Shown: positions 24,502 to 32,146 of the stretch, in pieces
Position numbering within the stretch: position 1 is the stretch's first letter
Layout: each line of letters opens with the position of its first letter
Source: Rhizobium mongolense USDA 1844
GTDB taxonomy: Bacteria; Pseudomonadota; Alphaproteobacteria; Rhizobiales; Rhizobiaceae
Direction: 5' to 3'
DNA: 64,000 nucleotides
Assembly: GCF_000419765.1 (NCBI RefSeq)
Contig: NZ_ATTQ01000020.1
Span: 49,298-113,297, forward strand
Made by a program: the position numbers and the translations under genes
Notes under the pieces: model-generated
Seen by the model: only the letters and a program-made list of their open reading frames with translations
The model's database searches: none
What the model was told of the DNA's origin: nothing

Positions 24502-24793
24502 TGATTATCGACGTTGCCGAAATCACCGTCCGCGATGGACAAACGAAGCATTTTGAAGAGGGAGTGTCGAAAGCGCGGCCCTTGTTCCTTCGGGCGAAAG
24601 GATGTCGCGGCCTGGCGCTGCATCGAGTGGTCGAGACCCCGAACGTGTACCGGCTTCTGGTGAAATGGGAGACCATTGAAACCATATGGTCGAGTTTCGG
24701 AACTCCGCCGACTTCCAGGAATGGCGTTGTCTTGCGGGTCCATACTTCGAAAAGCCGCCGGTCGTTACTCACTCTTCGGCCGTCGAAATCTAG
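24501..24793 (+). pseudogene. ABM-type (antibiotic biosynthesis monooxygenase-like) protein, frameshifted
   Basis: The ATG frame gives the start of a small ABM-fold protein (MIIDVAEITVRDGQTKHFEE, then LALHRVVETPNVYRLLVKWETIE). At about 24674-24676 the reading shifts: the family-like continuation NHMVEFRNSADFQEW and then GPYFEKPPVV lies in the other frame and ends at TAG 24791-24793. Loss of one A in GAAAC, where GAAAAC is expected, would explain it. The intact product would be about 97 aa. It is the last recognisable gene of the operon. Confidence 0.7.
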
Positions 24794-24802
24794 TTCGCTT
24801 TC

Positions 24803-25123
24803 TTGCGGTGCTGCGGTAGAGCTAGGGCCGATATTGCAGCACTACCGCAAAGCAAAGCGATCATCGCCCGAAAGAGTGTCTCCGCCCAAGTAGCGAACGA
24901 CATCATCGAGTACGTCTGCAAGAACCGGATGATGAGTGGGCAGCATCTGCCAGCCCAGGTCCTCGCTGACACCTTCAAGGTATCCCGTGCCCCCGTCGCG
25001 GCGGCCCTCAGCAGTCTACATCATGACGGACTTGTCGAACTGGAGGCTAACCGAGGATACTTCTTGAAGCGCAACTGGTCGCTGGCGCGGTCTTCAGGAG
25101 CCGCGGCGAGTGGTATCGATTGA
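24803..25123 (+). pseudogene. GntR-family DNA-binding domain fragment
   Basis: Residues about 19-90 form a GntR winged helix (VANDIIEYVCKN..., LPAQVLADTFKVSRAPVAAA, LVELEANRGYFLKR). No effector domain follows: the frame closes after a short non-conserved tail. The start is uncertain. It resembles the N-terminal part of double-winged GntR regulators such as the island regulator at 7870 but is not a close copy of it. It is probably a regulator truncated at the island's right end; a stand-alone DNA-binding protein is less likely. Confidence 0.6.
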
Positions 25124-25400
25124 AATATCATGGTTTGAGCAGGTGCCTGCTTCACCGCGATCTCTGATGTAGCGACCTATCTCGCTGCAACTACGCCGAT
25201 GGGCCACCGCCAGCCTCTTTGAGACCACCGACAGAACTTATAAGCGGGCCGCCGCGAGACCAATGCTGAACCTCCCGTGCAAAGGTCTCGATGCAGAGCA
25301 TGTTTTTTCGCTCCAGGTCGACCGGTAAGATTACCGTTATGTCCAACCCTTCGTCCTCGGGGCAGATCGCCAACCCGGTAACTTTTTTGCCCTAAGAAAT
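25124..25400. other. Decayed intergenic stretch, no convincing gene
   Basis: No intact gene is seen. A 60-codon minus-strand frame (25191-25373) contains a protein-like run, TVILPVDLERKNMLCIETFA, but has no recognisable domain or clear ribosome-binding site; it could be the tail of a lost gene. The region leads into the right-hand tRNA-containing repeat. Confidence 0.4.
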
Positions 25401-25495
25401 GCTCTATCCTGCTGAGCTACGTGGACAAACCGTTTGTTCCTTGGAGGTTCGTTCCCGATGCAGTCCTGAATATCAACACCTAGTTCATGACTACG
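25401..25495. repeat. Right imperfect direct repeat with tRNA-Arg-like 5' half
   Basis: Matches 21-115 without gaps. On the minus strand it begins GTCCACG-TA and the D-arm, with the tRNA 5' end at 25426, then diverges after AGAGCA into non-tRNA sequence, so the tRNA has no 3' half here. It marks the inner right boundary of the island. Confidence 0.68.
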
Positions 25496-25601
25496 AGGAG
25501 GACTGAATCTCCGCCGTCAGTTTAGCCAGGAGGCCAACGCGAGGAAGCCGCAGGCCCAATAATTTATCGACTCAGCCCCGGCCAGTTGCGTTTGAGCACA
25601 A

Positions 25602-25790
25602 TTAATCGCGCAGCAAATGACATTTCTTGTACTTGAGACCGCTGCCACAGTAGCAAGGATCAGACGGCGAAAGCGTTTCTTCCCTAGGGCGAAAGGAAAA
25701 CTGCGCAAACTCATACCGGCTTTTATATCGGAAATATTTATTATATTTCAATCGGATAGAAAAACGGTAAAACCGGTAAGCCCCAAAAAC
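25602..25790 (-). pseudogene. C-terminal remnant of a SEC-C-motif protein
   Basis: The minus-strand frame ends with DPCYCGSGLKYKKCHLLRD, the zinc-binding SEC-C motif (CxC...CH) found at the ends of SecA and many small proteins. Upstream the frame runs straight into the tRNA-like fragment, whose translation gives the familiar artefact VAQQDRA. The original 5' part of the gene is therefore gone, and the apparent 75-codon frame from 25829 is a chance fusion. Confidence 0.6.
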
Positions 25791-25791
25791 T

Positions 25792-25817
25792 GCTCTATCC
25801 TGCTGAGCTACGGGACC
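25792..25817 (-). repeat. Third tRNA 5'-half fragment, outer right edge of the island
   Basis: On the minus strand it reads GGTCCCG-TA followed by GCTCAGCAGGATAGAGC, the acceptor strand and D-arm of a tRNA. The next bases do not form an anticodon arm and no T-arm follows within 76 nt. It lies immediately before the conserved chromosome resumes. Confidence 0.6.
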
Positions 25818-25835
25818 ACTCCGTGCCATGCATAC

Positions 25836-25865
25836 AAAAGGCTTGGCGGGAAGCCAAGCCTTTTT
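25836..25865 (-). terminator. Intrinsic terminator downstream of the M20 hydrolase gene
   Basis: A perfect 12-bp stem (AAAAGGCTTGGC with GCCAAGCCTTTT) around a 5-nt loop, with T-runs in both orientations. It lies 24 bp beyond the stop of the minus-strand gene at 25889-27052 and could also block transcription leaving the island. Confidence 0.85.
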
Positions 25866-25888
25866 GAGTTCTTATCGAGTATAGATTC

Positions 25889-27052
25889 TCACGCGCCCAA
25901 ACGCTTTTCGGCAAGGCGGGCCCAATAAGAGATGCCGTGGGCGATGACTTCGTCGTTAAAATCATAGGCCGGATTATGAAGGCCTGCGCTGTCGCCGTTG
26001 CCGATGAAGATGAAAGCGCCGGGACGGGCGTTGAGCATGTAGGAGAAATCCTCGCCTCCCATCATCGGATCGACTTCAGAATTGACGTTCGCCGCGCCCG
26101 CTATGTCGCTGGCGGTGGCAATCGCATGGGTGGTCTCCGTGGCATGGTTGACGGTGACGGGATAGTTGCGGTGGAAACTGATATCGGCCTGCGCGCCATG
26201 GGCGGCGACTAGGCCGTTGATGATCTGCTTCAGGCGTGTTTCCGCCAGATCACGGACTTCGGCGTCGAGCGTGCGGATCGTGCCGGCAATCTGCGCGTCA
26301 TTCGGAATGACGTTGTGAGCGAAACCCGCATTGAATTTGGTAACCGAGACGACGACAGAACGTAGGGGATCGGCGCTGCGCGAAGCGATCATCTGCAGGT
26401 TGGTGACGATCTGCGCACCGATCGCAATCGGGTCGATCGTCCGGTGCGGCTGGGCGGCATGACCGCCGAGGCCCCTGATCGTCACCGTGAACTCGTCCGT
26501 TGCCGCCATGATCGCGCCTTGGCGGATGGCGAACTGCCCGACGGGAAGGCCCGGCAGATTATGCATCCCGTAGACCTCCTCGATCCTGAAGCGCTCCATC
26601 ATGCCCTCCTGGACCATCAGGTTGCCGCCGCCGCCGCCCTCTTCGGCCGGCTGAAAGATTACGGCGATGTTGCCGTTGAAGTTGCGGGTCTCCGCGAGAT
26701 ATTTCGCGGCGCCGAGCAGCATTGCCGTGTGACCGTCATGTCCGCAGGCATGCATCTTGCCGGGCGTCGTCGAGGCCCAGGGCTTGCCGGTGATCTCCGT
26801 CAGCGGCAGGGCGTCCATGTCGGCGCGGAGGCCGATCGTACGGCTGCCTTCTCCCTTGCCCTTGATCAGGCCGACCACGCCGGTGCGGCCGATGCCGGTC
26901 ACAATTTCGTCAACGCCGAACTCCCTGAGCTTGCCGGCAACGAAGGCCGCCGTGTTTTCGACCGCGAAAAGAAGCTCCGGCCGGGCGTGGATGTAGCGGC
27001 GCCATTCGGTCACTTCGGCTTGCATTTCAGCGGCTCTGTTCAAAATCGGCAT
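25889..27052 (-). CDS. M20 family amidohydrolase (hippurate hydrolase / N-acyl amino acid deacylase type)
   Basis: A 387-aa cytoplasmic metallo-aminoacylase. Metal-site motifs are MHACGHDGHTAMLLGAA, PAEEGGGGG and the C-terminal GGEDFSYML. The dimerisation domain includes VTIRGLGGHAAQPHRTIDP. Relatives remove acyl groups from amino acids or indole conjugates. It is the first intact core gene to the right of the island and is divergent from dacF; it ends at the strong terminator at 25836-25865. Confidence 0.88.
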   Translation of the reverse strand: MPILNRAAEMQAEVTEWRRYIHARPELLFAVENTAAFVAGKLREFGVDEIVTGIGRTGVVGLIKGKGEGSRTIGLRADMDALPLTEITGKPWASTTPGKMHACGHDGHTAMLLGAAKYLAETRNFNGNIAVIFQPAEEGGGGGNLMVQEGMMERFRIEEVYGMHNLPGLPVGQFAIRQGAIMAATDEFTVTIRGLGGHAAQPHRTIDPIAIGAQIVTNLQMIASRSADPLRSVVVSVTKFNAGFAHNVIPNDAQIAGTIRTLDAEVRDLAETRLKQIINGLVAAHGAQADISFHRNYPVTVNHATETTHAIATASDIAGAANVNSEVDPMMGGEDFSYMLNARPGAFIFIGNGDSAGLHNPAYDFNDEVIAHGISYWARLAEKRLGA

Positions 27053-27203
27053 ACGTAACTTCCTGTCGCGAAATCGGGTTGTCCGGCGGCTTGCGCAATG
27101 CTGTGCCGCGGAAATAACTTATGCAATGACCTTTGCCATGTCATGGCCATATAAGCTAAATAGGTGAAGCTTTCGAGATTTCCGGACATCTTAGGGACGA
27201 ACC

Positions 27204-28307
27204 GTGTCAACGCGCCAGAAACGTTTGATTTCACTCGCAGCCACCGCTACGGCCGCTTTTTTCTTCTCGGTTCCGCTGGCGCAAGCCAATCCGCATATTC
27301 TCGTCGAGGTCCAAAGCGGCCGCGTGCTGGAGCATGAGGAAGCCTTTCGCAAATGGTACCCGGCATCGCTGACGAAGCTGATGACGGCCTATACTGTGTT
27401 CAATGCAATCCGCGCCGGCGAGATCAGCCTCGAAACGCCGATCGTCATCAGCAAGCAGGCGGCTGCTCAGCCGGCTGCAAAAATGTATTACAAGCCGGGG
27501 CAGAAGCTGACGCTGGACAGCGCGTTGAAGATCCTCATGATCAAGTCGGCGAATGACGTCGCGGTTGCCGTGGCAGAGGCCGTCGCTGGTACCCAGGATG
27601 CCTTTGTCCTGCGCATGAATTCCGATGCAGCAAAGCTCGGCATGTCGGATTCGCATTTCGTCAATCCGAACGGCCTGCCGGGCAAGGGCCAATATACGAC
27701 GGCGCGCGATCTCGCAGTCCTGACGGTCGCGTTACGGCGTGACTTCCCGCAATATGCGGGCTATTTCGCTCTTGAAGGCTTTACGAACGGCAAGACGAAT
27801 ACGCCGAATATCAATCTGCTGATCGGCCGTTTCGCCGGTGCGGACGGCATGAAGACCGGTTTCATCTGCGCGTCGGGCTTCAATCAGATCGGTTCGGCGA
27901 CCCGTAACGGCCGCACCATCATTTCGGTCGTTCTGGGTACAGACAGCCTCGCGGCGCGTGCGGATGCGACGGCGAACCTGTTGCAGAAGGGCTTTACGGC
28001 ACAGTTTCCCGCAGTCGATACCTTGAGTTCGTTGAAGCCCTACGGACTGGGGCAGGATCAGGTCACCGACATGAGTGCCGATATCTGCAGCGCAAAGGGC
28101 GCCAAGGTGCGTAGCGAAACGCGCGACGAGGTCGGGCGCATGAAAGTGCAGTCGCCCTATATCCAGGAAATGGATCACGAGCCGCGTTACGTCTTTGCCG
28201 GCCTCATTCCCGGCCAGGATGTCCAACCGGACAAGATGGCAAAGGCCGATGCCATCGGCGACCTTGCCAATGTACCGGTACCGCTGCCGCGCCCGACGTC
28301 CTTTTAA
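27204..28307 (+). CDS. dacF: D-alanyl-D-alanine carboxypeptidase (S11, DacF type)
   Basis: A penicillin-binding protein trimming the terminal D-Ala of peptidoglycan stem peptides in the periplasm. The GTG start yields a signal peptide ending near LAQA-NPHIL. Active-site motifs are SLTK (YPASLTKLM), KSAND and DGMKTGF. At 367 aa it is slightly shorter than E. coli PBP5/6. GGGACG precedes the GTG. The CobW-type gene follows after 11 bp and is probably cotranscribed. Confidence 0.9.
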   Translation: MSTRQKRLISLAATATAAFFFSVPLAQANPHILVEVQSGRVLEHEEAFRKWYPASLTKLMTAYTVFNAIRAGEISLETPIVISKQAAAQPAAKMYYKPGQKLTLDSALKILMIKSANDVAVAVAEAVAGTQDAFVLRMNSDAAKLGMSDSHFVNPNGLPGKGQYTTARDLAVLTVALRRDFPQYAGYFALEGFTNGKTNTPNINLLIGRFAGADGMKTGFICASGFNQIGSATRNGRTIISVVLGTDSLAARADATANLLQKGFTAQFPAVDTLSSLKPYGLGQDQVTDMSADICSAKGAKVRSETRDEVGRMKVQSPYIQEMDHEPRYVFAGLIPGQDVQPDKMAKADAIGDLANVPVPLPRPTSF

Positions 28308-28318
28308 GGCAAAAGCAA

Positions 28319-29458
28319 ATGAGCATTCATCACGACACGATCCCGGTCACGATCCTGACCGGCTTTCTTGGCGCCGGCAAGTCGACCTTGTTGAACCGCA
28401 TCCTCAAGGATCCGGCGATGAAGGATGCCGCCGTTATCATCAACGAATTCGGCGATGTCGGCATCGACCACCTGCTCGTCGAAAGCTCGGGCGATGCGAT
28501 CATCGAACTTTCTGACGGCTGCCTTTGCTGCACAGTGCGCGGCGAGCTCGTCGATACGCTGGCAAACCTCATGGATGCGGTGCAGACCGGCCGGGTCAAG
28601 CCCGTCAAACGTGTCGTGATCGAGACTACCGGCCTTGCTGATCCGGCGCCGGTCATGCAGGCGATCATGGGCAACCCGATTATCGCAACCAATTTCGAGC
28701 TGGACGGCGTCGTCACGGTCGTTGACGCAGTCAATGGTCTTCCCACACTCACCAATCACGAGGAGGCACGCCGGCAAGTCGCAGTCGCCGATCGCCTCAT
28801 CGTGTCGAAGCAGTCGATGGCATCCGCCGAGCTGTTGCCGGTGCTGGAGGCGCGGCTGCGTCACCTCAATCCGCGCGCGGTACCGATGGATGCTGACAGC
28901 GCGCCCGCCGGTAGCGCGGAGATTTTCGTAAACGGTCTATACAACCCGGCAACGAAGATCGCCGACGTCAGCCGCTGGCTTCGCGACGAAGACGAGCATG
29001 ATGCCCATCACCATCATGGAGACGATCACCACCACCATCATGGTCATGACCATCAAGATCCCCATGATGTGAACCGTCACGATGCGTCGATCCGGTCTTT
29101 CTCGATTGTCGAAGACAAGCCGATCGAGCCGATGGCGCTCGAGATGTTCATCGACCTGTTGCGCTCCGCGCATGGCGAAAAGCTGTTGCGCATGAAGGCC
29201 ATCGTTGCCGTTTCGGACAGGCCGGACAGGCCTCTGATCCTGCATGGCGTGCAGAACATCTTTCACCCGCCGGTGCGCCTTCCGGCCTGGCCGGATCCGG
29301 TCGACCGGCGCACGCGCATGGTACTGATCACCAAGGATCTGCCGGAGGATTTCGTGAAGAACCTCTTCGATGCATTCCTCGGAAAGCCGCAGGTCGACAC
29401 GCCCGATCGCGCGGCTCTCAACGACAATCCGCTGGCCATTCCTGGCATGAAGATCTGA
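28319..29458 (+). CDS. CobW/COG0523-family GTP-binding metallochaperone
   Basis: A 379-aa GTPase: P-loop GFLGAGKSTLLNRIL, the metal-binding CxCC in DGCLCCTVRGEL, and the VIETTGLADPAPV switch region. A His/Asp-rich stretch of about 30 residues lies near 220-250 (HDAHHHHGDDHHHHHGHD), then the CobW C-terminal domain. The His-rich linker points to zinc (or nickel/cobalt) handling, as in ZigA/YeiR-like members, rather than cobalamin synthesis. No Zur box was identified with confidence. Confidence 0.88.
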   Translation: MSIHHDTIPVTILTGFLGAGKSTLLNRILKDPAMKDAAVIINEFGDVGIDHLLVESSGDAIIELSDGCLCCTVRGELVDTLANLMDAVQTGRVKPVKRVVIETTGLADPAPVMQAIMGNPIIATNFELDGVVTVVDAVNGLPTLTNHEEARRQVAVADRLIVSKQSMASAELLPVLEARLRHLNPRAVPMDADSAPAGSAEIFVNGLYNPATKIADVSRWLRDEDEHDAHHHHGDDHHHHHGHDHQDPHDVNRHDASIRSFSIVEDKPIEPMALEMFIDLLRSAHGEKLLRMKAIVAVSDRPDRPLILHGVQNIFHPPVRLPAWPDPVDRRTRMVLITKDLPEDFVKNLFDAFLGKPQVDTPDRAALNDNPLAIPGMKI

Positions 29459-29460
29459 GA

Positions 29461-29685
29461 TTATCTCTTGCGGATGAGGAAACGGTGACCGGTTTCGGTT
29501 TTTACCGTTTCCAGTAACGAGTGGCCGTCTTCCTTACAGAAATGAGGGATGTCGATCCCAGCCAGCGGGTCGGTCGTTTCCACCCGAATGAGCGCGCCGC
29601 TTGTCATGGAAGAAAGCTTGCGGCGGGTCTTCAGCACGGGTAGGGGGCATTTCAGGCCGCGCAGGTCATAGGAAAAGGCGTCCAA
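29461..29685 (-). CDS. tusA: TusA-family sulfurtransferase, 74 aa
   Basis: A small cytoplasmic protein with the family's KCPLPVLKTRRKL block; the cysteine carries persulfide sulfur for tRNA thiolation or cofactor synthesis. Length is normal. It overlaps no neighbour and lies tail-to-tail with the CobW gene (2-bp gap), 5 bp after the L,D-transpeptidase stop on the same strand. Confidence 0.88.
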   Translation of the reverse strand: MDAFSYDLRGLKCPLPVLKTRRKLSSMTSGALIRVETTDPLAGIDIPHFCKEDGHSLLETVKTETGHRFLIRKR

Positions 29686-29690
29686 GCCGC

Positions 29691-30929
29691 TCAGTTCCTG
29701 GCCCAGAATTTCCAGAACGGCTTCTTGGTGGCTTCTGCTGTTTCCTGCGGAGGCGGTTCCGGCGCGAAGGCCAGAGGGTTCTGCGTCGGAACGGGGACAT
29801 TGGCAGGTACAACCGCTGCAACCGCCGTCGCATTGTTCTGGGCAGGTGCTGCTGCCGGTGCCGGTGCCGCAGCGGCGGTCGCCGTCGCATTTGCCGCGGG
29901 TGCAGCGGGCTTCGACATCAGTTCCTCAAGTTCGGCTACCTTGACCATGCGGCCTGCCTCCAGCGACGTGCCGGTGGGAGCATAAGCGAGTTCACGGCCC
30001 TTGCGCTGCTTGGCGACGACGGCTTTACGTTCGGCTTCGGTTGGATCGTACCAAGCCATGCCGTCGAATTTCCTTTCTGCCCTGGCGAAGTCGGCCGCGT
30101 ATGTTTTGTTATAGGCAGCAAGTGCTGAGGCCAGCGCTGGAGGCGTTGACATTGCTGGGCACTGGCCTGCCGGATTAAAGGCGGCGCTGCCCTGCGCTAA
30201 CTGCTGGTTGAAGACATATTTCTTCTCGCAGACATTCACTTCCGGCGGACGCTTGGTGATCTCGAAATTGTCGTAGCCGACCTTCAGCATCTTCCAGAAG
30301 TCATAGTTCTGGTTCAGGCGGTGCTTGAACATGTTTTCCGCGGTCATGCGGAAGGGAAACGCCTGCAGCTGAACGGTTGCCTGGCCGCCCTTGAAGGCAT
30401 CACGCGCGAAAGCGTAGATTTCCAGAACCTGCTCGTCGGTCATCGAATAGCAGCCGGAAGACGAACATGCGCCGTGGATCATCAAGTCGGAGCCTGTGCG
30501 GCCGTTGACGGCGTCGTATCGGTTCGGAAAGCCGGTGTTGATCGCCAGATAATATTTGGAGTTCGGGTTCAGGTTCGCCCGTGTCAGGTTGTAGAAGCCC
30601 TCCGGCGCCTGCCGGTCACCGGTCTTGACCTTCGGACCCAGCCGGCCGGACCACGCGCAGATCTTGTAATCCGCAATCTTGTCGAAGCGGTTGTCCGTCT
30701 TGGCCTTCCAAACTTCGAGAGCGCCTTCTTCCTTGAAGATACGGATCATGATCGGGGAATTGCGGTCCATGCCTTTCGTCCTCATATCGGCGAGGATACG
30801 CGCCGGCAGAGGTTGCTCAACCTTGTTCTTGACCTTCGACAGGTCAGTATGGGTGACGTCCAAAGCGTCGTTGCAGCCGGCAAGAGCCAGCGCCATCAGC
30901 GAAACATAGGCAAAATGACGAATGCGCAT
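29691..30929 (-). CDS. L,D-transpeptidase (YkuD) family lipoprotein, 412 aa
   Basis: The N-terminal signal ends in the lipobox LAGC (Cys19), so the enzyme is membrane-anchored and faces the periplasm. The YkuD catalytic core is HGACSSSGCYSMTDE, around residues 150-164. The C-terminal third is an Ala/Pro-rich low-complexity tail (AAPAANATATAAAAPAPAAA). It should form or edit 3-3 peptidoglycan cross-links or attach proteins to murein. Confidence 0.87.
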   Translation of the reverse strand: MRIRHFAYVSLMALALAGCNDALDVTHTDLSKVKNKVEQPLPARILADMRTKGMDRNSPIMIRIFKEEGALEVWKAKTDNRFDKIADYKICAWSGRLGPKVKTGDRQAPEGFYNLTRANLNPNSKYYLAINTGFPNRYDAVNGRTGSDLMIHGACSSSGCYSMTDEQVLEIYAFARDAFKGGQATVQLQAFPFRMTAENMFKHRLNQNYDFWKMLKVGYDNFEITKRPPEVNVCEKKYVFNQQLAQGSAAFNPAGQCPAMSTPPALASALAAYNKTYAADFARAERKFDGMAWYDPTEAERKAVVAKQRKGRELAYAPTGTSLEAGRMVKVAELEELMSKPAAPAANATATAAAAPAPAAAPAQNNATAVAAVVPANVPVPTQNPLAFAPEPPPQETAEATKKPFWKFWARN

Positions 30930-31127
30930 TTCCCAACAAGCCCATTAAATCGATACGACCCGATCCGCGTCCATGGAGTCCGGGCAATCCCAGAATCATA
31001 GGCGGCTTATACTTCACAATTTCTTACCAGCCTATGACTTGCCCAAGGATGTCCCGCAAGCGCGACTGTTACAGATAACATTATTGTGGCCAAGGTTTGG
31101 CCGCAATCCGGTCACGTATGCTGGGAG

Positions 31128-32084
31128 TTATGCGAGATTCCGGCCCATGGCGAGGAATTTCTGGCGGCGGTCGCTGCGCAGCTGTTCGCCAGAACGCGGC
31201 GAAAGTTCGGCAAGGGCGCTGGCGATGACATCGCCGGTGGCGGCGATGACGCTGTCCGGATCGCGATGCGCGCCGCCGAGCGGTTCGGGAATGATGCCGT
31301 CGATGATGCTAAGCGACTTCAGGTCCTCGGCGGTGATCTTCATGTTGGTTGCTGCTTCCCTGGCGCGGGTCGAATCGCGCCATAGAATGGAGGCCGCGCC
31401 TTCCGGTGAGATCACGCTGTAGATCGAATGCTCGAGCATATAGACCCTGTTTCCGGTCGCGATCGCGATCGCGCCGCCGGAGCCCCCTTCGCCGATGATG
31501 ACGGAGATGATCGGTACTTTGACGCCAAGGCACATTTCCGTCGAGCGGGCGATTGCTTCAGCCTGGCCGCGCTCTTCAGCGCCAACGCCTGGATAAGCGC
31601 CAGCAGTATCGACGAGGGTGACGACCGGAAGGCCGAAACGGTCAGCCATTTCAAGAATGCGGATCGCCTTGCGATAGCCTTCAGGGCGGGCGCTGCCGAA
31701 ATTGTGCTTCAGTCGGCTCTTCGTATCGCTGCCCTTTTCCTGGCCTATGACGGCAATCGGTTGGCCGCGAAAGCGCGCAAGGCCTGCCTGGATCGCCGCG
31801 TCCTCGGAGAACTTGCGGTCGCCAGCGAGCGGCGTGAACTCCTGGAAGAGCGTTTTTGCATAGTCGACGAAGTGCGGGCGCTGCGGATGGCGAGCAACCT
31901 GCGTCTTTTGCCAGGCGTTGAGCTTGGAATAGATATCGACCATCGCTTCGCGAACGCGAACCTCCAGCCTGCCGACCTCATCGGACGTATCGATGCTCTC
32001 GTCTTCGGAAGCGAGCTTCTTCAGTTCAATGATCTTGCCTTCGAGGTCGGAGATCGGCTTTTCGAAGTCGAGATAGTTGTGCAT
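31128..32084 (-). CDS. accA: Acetyl-CoA carboxylase carboxyltransferase subunit alpha
   Basis: A 318-aa subunit of the carboxyltransferase that makes malonyl-CoA for fatty acid synthesis. The sequence is full length, from MHNYLDFEKPISDLEGKI to the C-terminal helices, with RFGLPVVTLVDTAGAYPG and GEGGSGGAIAIATGN forming the acyl-CoA/oxyanion region. It lies 62 bp downstream of xerD on the same strand. Confidence 0.95.
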   Translation of the reverse strand: MHNYLDFEKPISDLEGKIIELKKLASEDESIDTSDEVGRLEVRVREAMVDIYSKLNAWQKTQVARHPQRPHFVDYAKTLFQEFTPLAGDRKFSEDAAIQAGLARFRGQPIAVIGQEKGSDTKSRLKHNFGSARPEGYRKAIRILEMADRFGLPVVTLVDTAGAYPGVGAEERGQAEAIARSTEMCLGVKVPIISVIIGEGGSGGAIAIATGNRVYMLEHSIYSVISPEGAASILWRDSTRAREAATNMKITAEDLKSLSIIDGIIPEPLGGAHRDPDSVIAATGDVIASALAELSPRSGEQLRSDRRQKFLAMGRNLA

Positions 32085-32146
32085 GAGGTGCGTTTCCGTT
32101 CCTTGTGCCCGGGGCAGCTTGCTGGCCTTGCCCCATGTCGCCGGTC

